From JBHHYN01 sp046757565 (GTDB taxonomy: Bacteria > Pseudomonadota > Gammaproteobacteria > Eutrophobiales > Eutrophobiaceae), in the NCBI GenBank assembly GCA_046757565.1, contig JBHHYN010000095.1, forward strand, positions 1 to 11,530: a stretch of 11,530 bases of DNA. The letters run 5' to 3'. This document shows positions 6,972-11,530 of the stretch, piece by piece. The position numbers and the translations under genes were made by a program. The notes beneath the pieces were generated by a model. That model ran no database searches. It was given only the letters and a program-made list of their open reading frames with translations, and was not told the origin of the DNA. The stretch's first letter is position 1. Each line of letters begins with the position of its first letter.

Positions 6972-8036
6972 TCATTGCAGGCGGTTACGGATGGTTATGG
7001 TCGAGGTGAACACCATGCGCAGGCGGCGGTCCGCGCCGGCGCCGGCATTCACGGCGTTGCCCATGAAGGTAATGCTGCGTGGCTGGTCGGTGACCCGGTC
7101 TGCACTGCGCAGCAGGAAGTTGACGCGCACACTGCGCACCTTGGTCCAGTCGACGACTGCATCGGCATCGACATAGGTGTCGGCATACTCATTGCCGCCG
7201 CCGGTATCTTCACCATATTGGATCTGCATATCCTCGGCACCATCGGCAAGCTCCAGTACGGTAAAATCCGCAGCCGTCAGGGCGGCATTACCATCGGTTG
7301 GATTCCACGAGGCGAGGTAAAGGGCCGGTTCGCCGCTGGATCCGGGGGCGATAAAGAATATATTAGAGCGAGGTTTGGAGATTTGGGAGTCGGGGCCGTA
7401 ATTCTTGCTGAGGAAATTACCGGTGTTCCCGGCATTACTATGAGTGAGTGTTTGTTTATTCCCGTTTACTGTTGGGGCGTTGACGATCTGGAAGACGTCG
7501 GCATTCGTGCAGTTGGAAACAATGACCGGCATATTCTGCACGAAACCACAGCTATTGGGGAACGCCACCTGGACATTGGCATTGGTTACATCCCAGTTGC
7601 CAACGATTGCCGCGCCGCATTCATCCGCTCGTTGGACATTGATTACGTCTGTCCCGGGAGTGACATTATTCATGGCGAGTAGCAGATTGGCGGGTATTGC
7701 AGGCGTCCAGCCGGCGCCACCGTTATAACCCAGGATTGAATTACTGTCCCCTATAGTCAGCGGCGGGGGAGAGTTGGCGATCACGTTGACGCTGATATTG
7801 CCGCGGCTGGAACAGCCTGTATAACCCGCCATGCGCACCTCTTTGGCAACCGTGTCCACAATGTAGCGGCCGGTTTCCTGCAGGCGGGTGAGGGCGGATT
7901 CCAGTTTATAAGTGGCCTTGCTGCTGATAAATATCTGAATGGCCCCACCGGTTAAAATAAATCCGATTATCAATGCGATCATGATTTCGATGAGGGAAAA
8001 CCCATGCTGGGCGTGTTGGTGTTTTCTATGGTTCAT
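6972..8036 (-). CDS. pilW: Type IV pilus minor pilin PilW
   Basis: PilW is a large minor pilin of the tip-priming complex. This one has 354 residues, at the upper end for the family. The basic His-rich leader (MNHRKHQHAQHG) is cut at G12|F13, giving mature FSLIEIMIALIIGF with Glu at +5 (E17). The PilW signature follows the helix at about 50-75: LTRLQETGRYIVDTVAKEVRMAGYTGC. The globular domain is Asn/Gly-rich, with several cysteines (SCGFV, SNCTN, ADECG) that may pair. The ATG is 5 bp after the pilV stop and has no recognisable Shine-Dalgarno, so it is probably translated by coupling. PilW and PilX are thought to bridge the other minor pilins to PilY1. Confidence 0.94.
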   Translation of the reverse strand: MNHRKHQHAQHGFSLIEIMIALIIGFILTGGAIQIFISSKATYKLESALTRLQETGRYIVDTVAKEVRMAGYTGCSSRGNISVNVIANSPPPLTIGDSNSILGYNGGAGWTPAIPANLLLAMNNVTPGTDVINVQRADECGAAIVGNWDVTNANVQVAFPNSCGFVQNMPVIVSNCTNADVFQIVNAPTVNGNKQTLTHSNAGNTGNFLSKNYGPDSQISKPRSNIFFIAPGSSGEPALYLASWNPTDGNAALTAADFTVLELADGAEDMQIQYGEDTGGGNEYADTYVDADAVVDWTKVRSVRVNFLLRSADRVTDQPRSITFMGNAVNAGAGADRRLRMVFTSTITIRNRLQ

Positions 8037-8041
8037 GATGT

Positions 8042-8497
8042 TTATATCTGCGCTGTGACTTGGAACGAAAGCGTGTTATTGCCGCCGGATGCGCTGCCAC
8101 CGCCACGGCTCGTATCCCACTGCACGGTGACGGTACAGACACCGGCCGTGGTACAGTCGATGGACCCATCGCCCGCCGGCAAAAGCGCGGCGACGGAGGC
8201 AAGCCAGCCATTCACATCGGCGACCTGCAGGCCGGCCCCGGTGAGACCGTTGGAAGCCATGTTGATGTCATAGCCTTCCGCCATGGCCACGACGCGGTTG
8301 GCGCGCATGCGGTCCATCATGTCATAGCCCAGGATGACTGCCTGTGAGCGCAGATAGGCGCCATGATTGGTCTTCAGCGAGGTGGCCTGCAAGGCGGCGA
8401 TGCCCAACAGTCCTATAGAGAGAATAAGCAGGGCGATTAATACTTCAAGGAGTGTAAATCCTGAATCACTTGTGGGTCTGCATGCGAATGTTGTCAT
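8042..8497 (-). CDS. pilV: Type IV pilus minor pilin PilV
   Basis: This is a 151-residue PilV-family minor pilin (GspI-like). The leader is 13 residues (ending DSG), with cleavage at G13|F14 and Glu at +5 (E18) in GFTLLEVLIALLILSIGLLGIAALQ. The family motif LRSQAVILGYDMMDRMRANR follows at about 49-68. The globular part is short and has one likely disulfide (C-T-T-A-G-V-C near 114-120). The start is 9 bp after the fimT stop, and only a weak GAGAC overlaps that stop. The context in a fimT-pilV-pilW-pilX-pilY1 operon makes the assignment firm. Confidence 0.93.
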   Translation of the reverse strand: MTTFACRPTSDSGFTLLEVLIALLILSIGLLGIAALQATSLKTNHGAYLRSQAVILGYDMMDRMRANRVVAMAEGYDINMASNGLTGAGLQVADVNGWLASVAALLPAGDGSIDCTTAGVCTVTVQWDTSRGGGSASGGNNTLSFQVTAQI

Positions 8498-8506
8498 GTC
8501 GGTGTC

Positions 8507-9010
8507 TCAAGGGCAGCTTTTGTTATTCGGGTCCAGCCAGACAAAACCGGAAGGTTTGACGTTGATGATACGTTTGAAATCACCGCTGGTGCATCCATTA
8601 TCCTTCAATGTAAGTGTGGCCGCGGCCGATACACTCCCGTCAGGGGTGTAAGTGATAGTACCTGCCGTGCTGGTTAAGGTGCTGCTCTTGACCGCTTCAA
8701 AACTGCGGATCACCACATCCGCCGCGTCATTAAAGTCATTATCGCTGGGGTTACTGCCATCGATACGTAACTGCCAGCCCGCAGACCAATCGGTCCCGGC
8801 CACGATGGGTTCGACGCGCACCCATACGCCCCGGTTGATGGTTTCGTTGCGGGCCTGATTCAGGGAGGCAATCACTGCATTGGCCTGTGTGGAAATACGG
8901 TTATTCTTGAGCAAGTATGCAAACGAAGGCATGCCGACTGCCAGCACGATCCCCGCTACGGTGACGGCGACCATGAGTTCAATGAGGGTAAAACCGGATT
9001 GCTTTTTCAT
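8507..9010 (-). CDS. fimT: GspH/FimT/FimU-family minor pseudopilin
   Basis: This is the first gene of the pil operon and encodes 167 residues. The leader MKKQSG is followed by mature FTLIELMVAVTVAGIVLAVGMPSF, with cleavage at G6|F7 and Glu at +5 (E11). The GspH-family segment NNRISTQANAVIASLNQARNETINRGVWVRV follows the helix at about 35-65, and the C-terminal part carries DFKRIINVKPSGFV. Two cysteines (in DNGCTSG and at the C-terminus, SCP) probably pair. Pseudomonas has both fimT and fimU at this place. Only one GspH-type gene is present here and it adjoins pilV, so by position it is the functional FimU; the symbol fimT is the family label. No Shine-Dalgarno precedes the ATG, and a possible extended -10 lies immediately upstream. 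Confidence 0.92.
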   Translation of the reverse strand: MKKQSGFTLIELMVAVTVAGIVLAVGMPSFAYLLKNNRISTQANAVIASLNQARNETINRGVWVRVEPIVAGTDWSAGWQLRIDGSNPSDNDFNDAADVVIRSFEAVKSSTLTSTAGTITYTPDGSVSAAATLTLKDNGCTSGDFKRIINVKPSGFVWLDPNNKSCP

Positions 9011-9017
9011 AGTGTTA

Positions 9018-9026
9018 TATATAGCA
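9018..9026 (-). promoter_or_regulatory. Candidate extended -10 for the pil operon
   Basis: TGCTATATA on the minus strand fits an extended -10 (TG-N-TATAAT-like). The expected transcript start would be at or within a few bases of the fimT ATG (9010), leaving almost no leader. The hexamer at -35 distance (ATCAAC or TCAACT) is poor, so activator dependence or an error in this call are both possible. Confidence 0.35.
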
Positions 9027-9076
9027 GTTAACTATCAAAAGTTGATCAGAAGTTGCGTGAGTGGTAGCAAATTCCC

Positions 9077-9086
9077 GATAAACGGT
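9077..9086 (-). promoter_or_regulatory. AlgR-like motif upstream of fimT
   Basis: The minus strand reads ACCGTTTATC here, close to the CCGTT(C/T)GTC core known for Pseudomonas AlgR sites. A second ACCGTTC (9124-9118, minus strand) lies inside the CRP-type site, 38 bp further upstream. In P. aeruginosa AlgR activates the fimU-pilVWXY1Y2E operon, which is the equivalent operon. The match is short and could be chance. Confidence 0.4.
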
Positions 9087-9114
9087 AGAAGAAGGGGTCA
9101 TGATACCGCTAAAA

Positions 9115-9130
9115 TGTGAACGGTTTCACA
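9115..9130. promoter_or_regulatory. CRP/Vfr-type binding site
   Basis: TGTGA (9115-9119) and TCACA (9126-9130) are separated by exactly 6 bp, a perfect match to the CRP half-site consensus. The left flank AAA also fits. The arms are 6 bp if the inner A/T pair is counted (TGTGAA-CGGT-TTCACA). The centre is about 112 bp upstream of the fimT ATG and 186 bp upstream of the Fur-family ATG. CRP or Vfr control of pilus genes through cAMP is established in Pseudomonas; control here is inferred. Confidence 0.65.
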
Positions 9131-9295
9131 CTGTACAGGACGCCCTGACAGCAAGTAAATCTCCGGTTCAGGCGCAAGCCCGGTGGTAGCAATTCAGCGA
9201 AAATTCACTAATGCGGCTGCCTGGGTCCGGCTGTTCAGGGTTCCGGCTGAAGCAAAGGGCGCTTATTGGGTATGCAGACAATCAGGCGTTTAAGG

Positions 9296-9301
9296 TATAC
9301 T
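9296..9301 (+). promoter_or_regulatory. Candidate -10 (TATACT) of the Fur-family gene
   Basis: TATACT ends 7 bp before the ATG at 9309, so a transcript from it would start at or next to the start codon. No good -35 is visible at 16-18 bp upstream. The octamer GTATACTT (9295-9302) also occurs within the 14-bp palindrome at 1536-1549. Confidence 0.35.
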
Positions 9302-9308
9302 TCCGTCA

Positions 9309-9737
9309 ATGAACCTTGGTCAGAATAACCGGGAAGCAGCGGATATTGCGGTCTTTATCAAGCAGCACGGGATTAACCCAACCGCGCAACGTATCGAGAT
9401 CGCGAAGATCTTATTATCTAGATCACAGCATCTGTCTGCGGATCAGGTATTAAATGCCGTCAATCGGAAACAAACCATTGTCTCCAAGGCGACCGTTTAC
9501 AACACCCTGAATCTGTTCGCTGAAAAGGGGCTGGTGCGGCAAGTCATCGTCGATCCAAACAAGCTTTTCTATGATTCCAATACGGCGGCCCATTTCCATA
9601 TTTATAATGAGGATTCAGGTCAGTTAATCGATCTTGATGCCGCCAAGCTGGAGATCTCGGGATTACCGAAGTTGCCGGAAAATACGGTTGAATGCGGTGT
9701 GGATGTCATCGTCCGGGTCCGCAACCGGCATAGTTAA
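9309..9737 (+). CDS. Fur-superfamily regulator, Irr/PerR-like, without CxxC zinc site
   Basis: This 142-residue metalloregulator has an N-terminal winged helix (GINPTAQRIEIAKILL, then HLSADQVLNAVN and SKATVYNTLNLFAEKGLVRQV) and a C-terminal dimer and metal domain. Aligned with Bacillus PerR, all five regulatory ligands are kept: H41, D89, H95, H97 and D108 (PerR H37, D85, H91, H93, D104). The aspartate at D89 is the PerR-type choice. The usual structural zinc pair C-x-x-C after HxHxx is replaced by N100-E-D-S103, and the only cysteine is C129. Loss of CxxC is typical of Irr-type proteins. It could sense iron/haem or peroxide; target genes are unknown. The start follows a TATACT element by 7 bp, with only a distant AAGG as Shine-Dalgarno. 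It is divergent from the pil operon. Confidence 0.92.
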   Translation: MNLGQNNREAADIAVFIKQHGINPTAQRIEIAKILLSRSQHLSADQVLNAVNRKQTIVSKATVYNTLNLFAEKGLVRQVIVDPNKLFYDSNTAAHFHIYNEDSGQLIDLDAAKLEISGLPKLPENTVECGVDVIVRVRNRHS

Positions 9738-9770
9738 CGCCGCAAAACCAGGCAGGTGATTCACAGCACT

Positions 9771-9798
9771 TTGGCAGTATCGCCATGGAAGATGTACA
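9771..9798 (+). promoter_or_regulatory. Weak candidate promoter of tRNA-Thr
   Basis: TTGGCA (9771-9776) and TGTACA (9793-9798) have 16-bp spacing, placing transcript initiation a few bases before the tRNA at 9813. The -10 matches only half of the consensus. The gap after the regulator stop (9738-9812) shows no other signal. Confidence 0.3.
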
Positions 9799-9812
9799 GG
9801 CTGTTGCAAATT

Positions 9813-9888
<76 letters not shown>

Positions 9889-9929
9889 GAATTCCCGCAA
9901 ATTCACATCCGGGGAATAATATCCGGTTC

Positions 9930-9939
9930 ACGCATTACG
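9930..9939. repeat. 10-nt complement of the tRNA anticodon arm
   Basis: ACGCATTACG is the exact reverse complement of tRNA bases 9846-9855 (anticodon plus 3' anticodon stem). C9929 extends the complementarity to 11 nt with G9856. It lies 42 bp after the tRNA CCA. Confidence 0.5.
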
Positions 9940-10036
9940 CGAAGTGGGCCGGAAGGTGATTGACCATATCCCTGCGGCCGGCACTACGTGCGTATGAGCT
10001 GCACCCGATTTTACTCCAGGCAAAATTGTCGAATCG

Positions 10037-10089
10037 TCTCTCTCGTGCCAGTAAAATAGATAAGTTAAGCTATATATAATAGAGAGAGG
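10037..10089. repeat. Inverted repeat downstream of the PEP-CTERM gene
   Basis: CTCTCTC (10038-10044) and GAGAGAG (10082-10088) pair perfectly, and a G-T plus a G-C pair extend the stem. The loop is a 37-nt AT-rich stretch. It lies just beyond the PEP-CTERM stop (10096). The long loop and lack of a T-run make it a poor intrinsic terminator. Confidence 0.3.
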
Positions 10090-10095
10090 CTGCTC

Positions 10096-11031
10096 CTAAT
10101 GGGGTCGTTTCTTCCTTTGTCTTGTTGTAAAGCCAAGTCCTGCCAATCCAAGGCTCAATAGGGCAAGAGTGGTGGGTTCGGGAACAGAGGCGGGCTGTTC
10201 CAGTTCCAGTTCAGATTCTTCGAGAAACAGATTACCGGTGCCGTTGGTGCGTGCAATATGTATCCCAAAAATGCCGTCGGAAATAGCCTGATAGATCTCT
10301 GTTGAAATGAACATACCATCGCCATCAATGAAAGAGTCGTACTGCTCAAACTCGAACTCGAACTCGTAACGGCCGTCTATGAGCTGATTAAAACTCAGAT
10401 TTCCGAGTGATGCGATATCTACTCCCGTGCTCAAGGTGAGCATGTTGTTACTGTCCGTACCGAAGACCTCGTTATCCATAATGCGGACTTCATATGTGGA
10501 ATTCACTGGATCGTCGGTAGTCCAACCTTCCAGCTCGAATTCGAACTCAATCAGATTCGACGTGAAGTCAAAGTCGTTGAAGAAGGGTGATGTACTGACG
10601 TCTGGCTGGACCGCTGGTGGGAGTTGGTGGAAGTAATAGAAGTCCGAGACAGTTGACGACAGGACGTCAATTTGGAACGTCGAATCATTGTGGTCATCGT
10701 TGCTGAAACTATTCGTGCGAGGGTTTGGATCTGTTCCATTATGATTCGGCACTTCGAGTTTCTGCTTGATGATTTTTTCTTCCAGATTTGTCAACTCGTT
10801 GATCTCAAATTCAACACCCCGTTTAATCTTGCCGCGCTCAAGTTCCTCTTCATATTCAAAATGGGGAACGATGGCGTCAATATGCTGTGCCTCAAGTAAG
10901 GTATTACCCTCGTCGTTATGCAGCACGGTTAGGGGTACTCCGTACACCGGTAGTGCCAAGATAGGGAACACAAGCGCTGCCGCAAGGGTTAAGCCGGGTT
11001 TATGGGACTTAATAGTGGACGGTATCAACAT
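10096..11031 (-). CDS. PEP-CTERM sorting-domain protein, acidic, secreted
   Basis: This 311-residue exported protein has a signal peptide (residues 1-31, LTLAAALVFPILALPVYG) and a canonical PEP-CTERM tail: VPEP at 283-286, a hydrophobic helix TTLALLSLGLAGLGF, then a basic end RQRKKRPH. Such tails are recognised by an exosortase that processes or anchors proteins during export, usually in bacteria that make extracellular polysaccharide or biofilm matrix. The body has no domain I recognise. It is strongly acidic and contains three stretches alternating Glu with hydrophobic residues (about 162-168, 223-229, 272-279), which suggests repeated beta strands. There are no cysteines. The window contains no exosortase, so the processing enzyme must be elsewhere. 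No Shine-Dalgarno precedes the ATG; a sigma-54-like element lies immediately upstream. Confidence 0.9.
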   Translation of the reverse strand: MLIPSTIKSHKPGLTLAAALVFPILALPVYGVPLTVLHNDEGNTLLEAQHIDAIVPHFEYEEELERGKIKRGVEFEINELTNLEEKIIKQKLEVPNHNGTDPNPRTNSFSNDDHNDSTFQIDVLSSTVSDFYYFHQLPPAVQPDVSTSPFFNDFDFTSNLIEFEFELEGWTTDDPVNSTYEVRIMDNEVFGTDSNNMLTLSTGVDIASLGNLSFNQLIDGRYEFEFEFEQYDSFIDGDGMFISTEIYQAISDGIFGIHIARTNGTGNLFLEESELELEQPASVPEPTTLALLSLGLAGLGFTTRQRKKRPH

Positions 11032-11043
11032 AACATGGTTTTA

Positions 11044-11059
11044 CGCAAAATTTGTACCG
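11044..11059 (-). promoter_or_regulatory. Candidate sigma-54 (-24/-12) promoter of the PEP-CTERM gene
   Basis: The minus strand reads CGGTAC-N5-TTGCG, with the invariant GG and GC at exactly 10-bp separation (consensus TGGCAC-N5-TTGCA). PEP-CTERM systems often come with the sigma-54 activator PrsR and its kinase PrsK, so this pairing is plausible. The predicted transcript start falls 1-3 bases before the ATG at 11031, which is odd and lowers confidence. Confidence 0.4.
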
Positions 11060-11530
11060 TTTTAGAAAACCAACTGTTAATCAAAGACTTGAGACGCAAC
11101 TAATAATTCCAGATTTGCCCGATTGTAAAAAATTCCGACATAAAATTATATCTCTTTATAAAAAGGTTAAATTTTTCATGGGGTTACTGAAATTAAACAG
11201 ATGTAAAAAATCTCGACAGTCGCTGGTGGTGTCGCAACAGCAAGACATCCCTCCTGCATATTCTGGCGTATCATGTAATTCAGGGTCAGACTTGAATTAT
11301 TATACTGTTGGGCATCGATACGACGCAGGATTGTATAGGGAATGCCCGGATGCTATCTCATTATCTCTAATGAGTGCCTGGCAGGCAGGCGGTAGAAAAA
11401 CTATCAAGAAGGCGACCAGGACGGAGTAAAGTAAAATATAATAATTCGAGTCTGGCCTTGGATTAACTGTAAACCTCTATATGTTACAAACCGGGACTCG
11501 TACTACTGGAGCTACTGGATTGCATCGTTT
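11060..11530. other. AT-richer region without a convincing gene
   Basis: I see no supportable gene here. A plus-strand open frame (TTG start, 11052-11429) has a compositionally random product rich in Lys, Arg, Ser and Gln with no recognisable domain, and it runs through the promoter region of the PEP-CTERM gene. The stretch is visibly richer in A and T than the pil genes and contains one hairpin (11276-11299). It may be long upstream control DNA or a decayed segment. Confidence 0.6.
11276..11299. repeat. REP-like hairpin
   Basis: TAATTCA (11276-11282) and TGAATTA (11293-11299) are perfect 7-bp arms around GGGTCAGACT. An AATTCA/GGGTCAGA hairpin of this form resembles, from memory, short extragenic palindromes linked to IS200-like (REP-associated tyrosine) transposases in Proteobacteria. 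No transposase is present in the window. Confidence 0.45.

Larger units (their letters stand above)
9061..9192. repeat. Direct repeat GTGGTAGCAA flanking the CRP-type site
   Basis: GTGGTAGCAA occurs at 9061-9070 and again at 9183-9192. With a one-base indel the match extends to GTGGTAGCAA(A)TTC. The copies lie roughly symmetrically around the CRP-type palindrome at 9115-9130. They may be regulator binding sites or a small relic duplication. Confidence 0.55.
9011..9308. other. Divergent control region between pil operon and Fur-family gene
   Basis: This 298-bp gap between fimT (-) and the Fur-family gene (+) has no coding potential I can support. It holds a CRP-type palindrome, AlgR-like motifs, a direct repeat flanking the CRP site, and candidate -10 elements next to both start codons; these are listed separately. 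There is also a near repeat GGGT(T)CCGGCTG at 9223-9233 and 9238-9249, and a short inverted repeat ATCAA-AAG-TTGAT at 9034-9046. Confidence 0.7.

Noticed and set aside
6681..7682. 333-codon open frame antisense to pilX/pilW
   Set aside because: It spans two genuine pilin genes on the opposite strand and has no recognisable protein motif.
10338..10370. Short TCGAAC repeats as an intergenic microsatellite
   Set aside because: They are in-frame codons of the Glu/Phe-rich strand of the PEP-CTERM protein.
11052..11429. 125-codon open frame on the plus strand
   Set aside because: It has a TTG start without a Shine-Dalgarno, no recognisable domain, random-looking composition, and overlaps the promoter area of the PEP-CTERM gene.

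Overview
The window looks like a chromosomal segment of a gammaproteobacterium with type IV pili and an exosortase/PEP-CTERM system. The signs are ispH next to a minor-pilin operon in the fimT-pilV-pilW-pilX-pilY1-pilE order known from Pseudomonas and relatives, small exported DUF4124 proteins, and a protein with a C-terminal VPEP sorting signal. I cannot name the genus.

Layout. A heptanucleotide tandem repeat (1-55) and a short inverted repeat precede ispH (+, isoprenoid synthesis). Convergent with it, only 2 bp away, is an exported glutaredoxin-like protein with a DUF4124-type N-terminus (-). It is divergent from a second DUF4124 protein (+), with a 14-bp perfect palindrome between them. 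From 9010 down to 2063 runs one tight minus-strand operon: fimT/fimU-type pseudopilin, pilV, pilW, pilX, pilY1, a small exported protein in the PilY2 position, and pilE. Gaps are only 5-20 bp. The products would form the minor-pilin/PilY1 tip complex that primes pilus assembly and carries adhesion and surface sensing.

The 298-bp region upstream of fimT holds a perfect CRP/Vfr-type half-site pair (TGTGA-N6-TCACA), two ACCGTT motifs resembling AlgR sites, and a direct repeat flanking the CRP site. This is what would be expected if the operon is under cAMP and two-component control, as in Pseudomonas aeruginosa. Divergently from the operon lies a Fur-superfamily regulator that keeps all five PerR-type metal ligands but has lost the CxxC zinc site (Irr/PerR-like). 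It is followed by tRNA-Thr(CGT).

The right end carries an acidic PEP-CTERM protein (-) behind a plausible sigma-54 -24/-12 element, then about 500 bp of AT-richer DNA with no convincing gene and one REP-like hairpin.

One pattern crosses the window. Genes inside the pil operon mostly have clear Shine-Dalgarno sequences. Genes at the front of transcripts (ispH, fimT, the Fur-family gene, the PEP-CTERM gene, the two DUF4124 genes) mostly lack one, and several have -10 or -12 elements almost touching the start codon. I see no wholly novel system. The most worthwhile leads are the pil operon control region, the zinc-site-less regulator, and the sigma-54/PEP-CTERM pairing.
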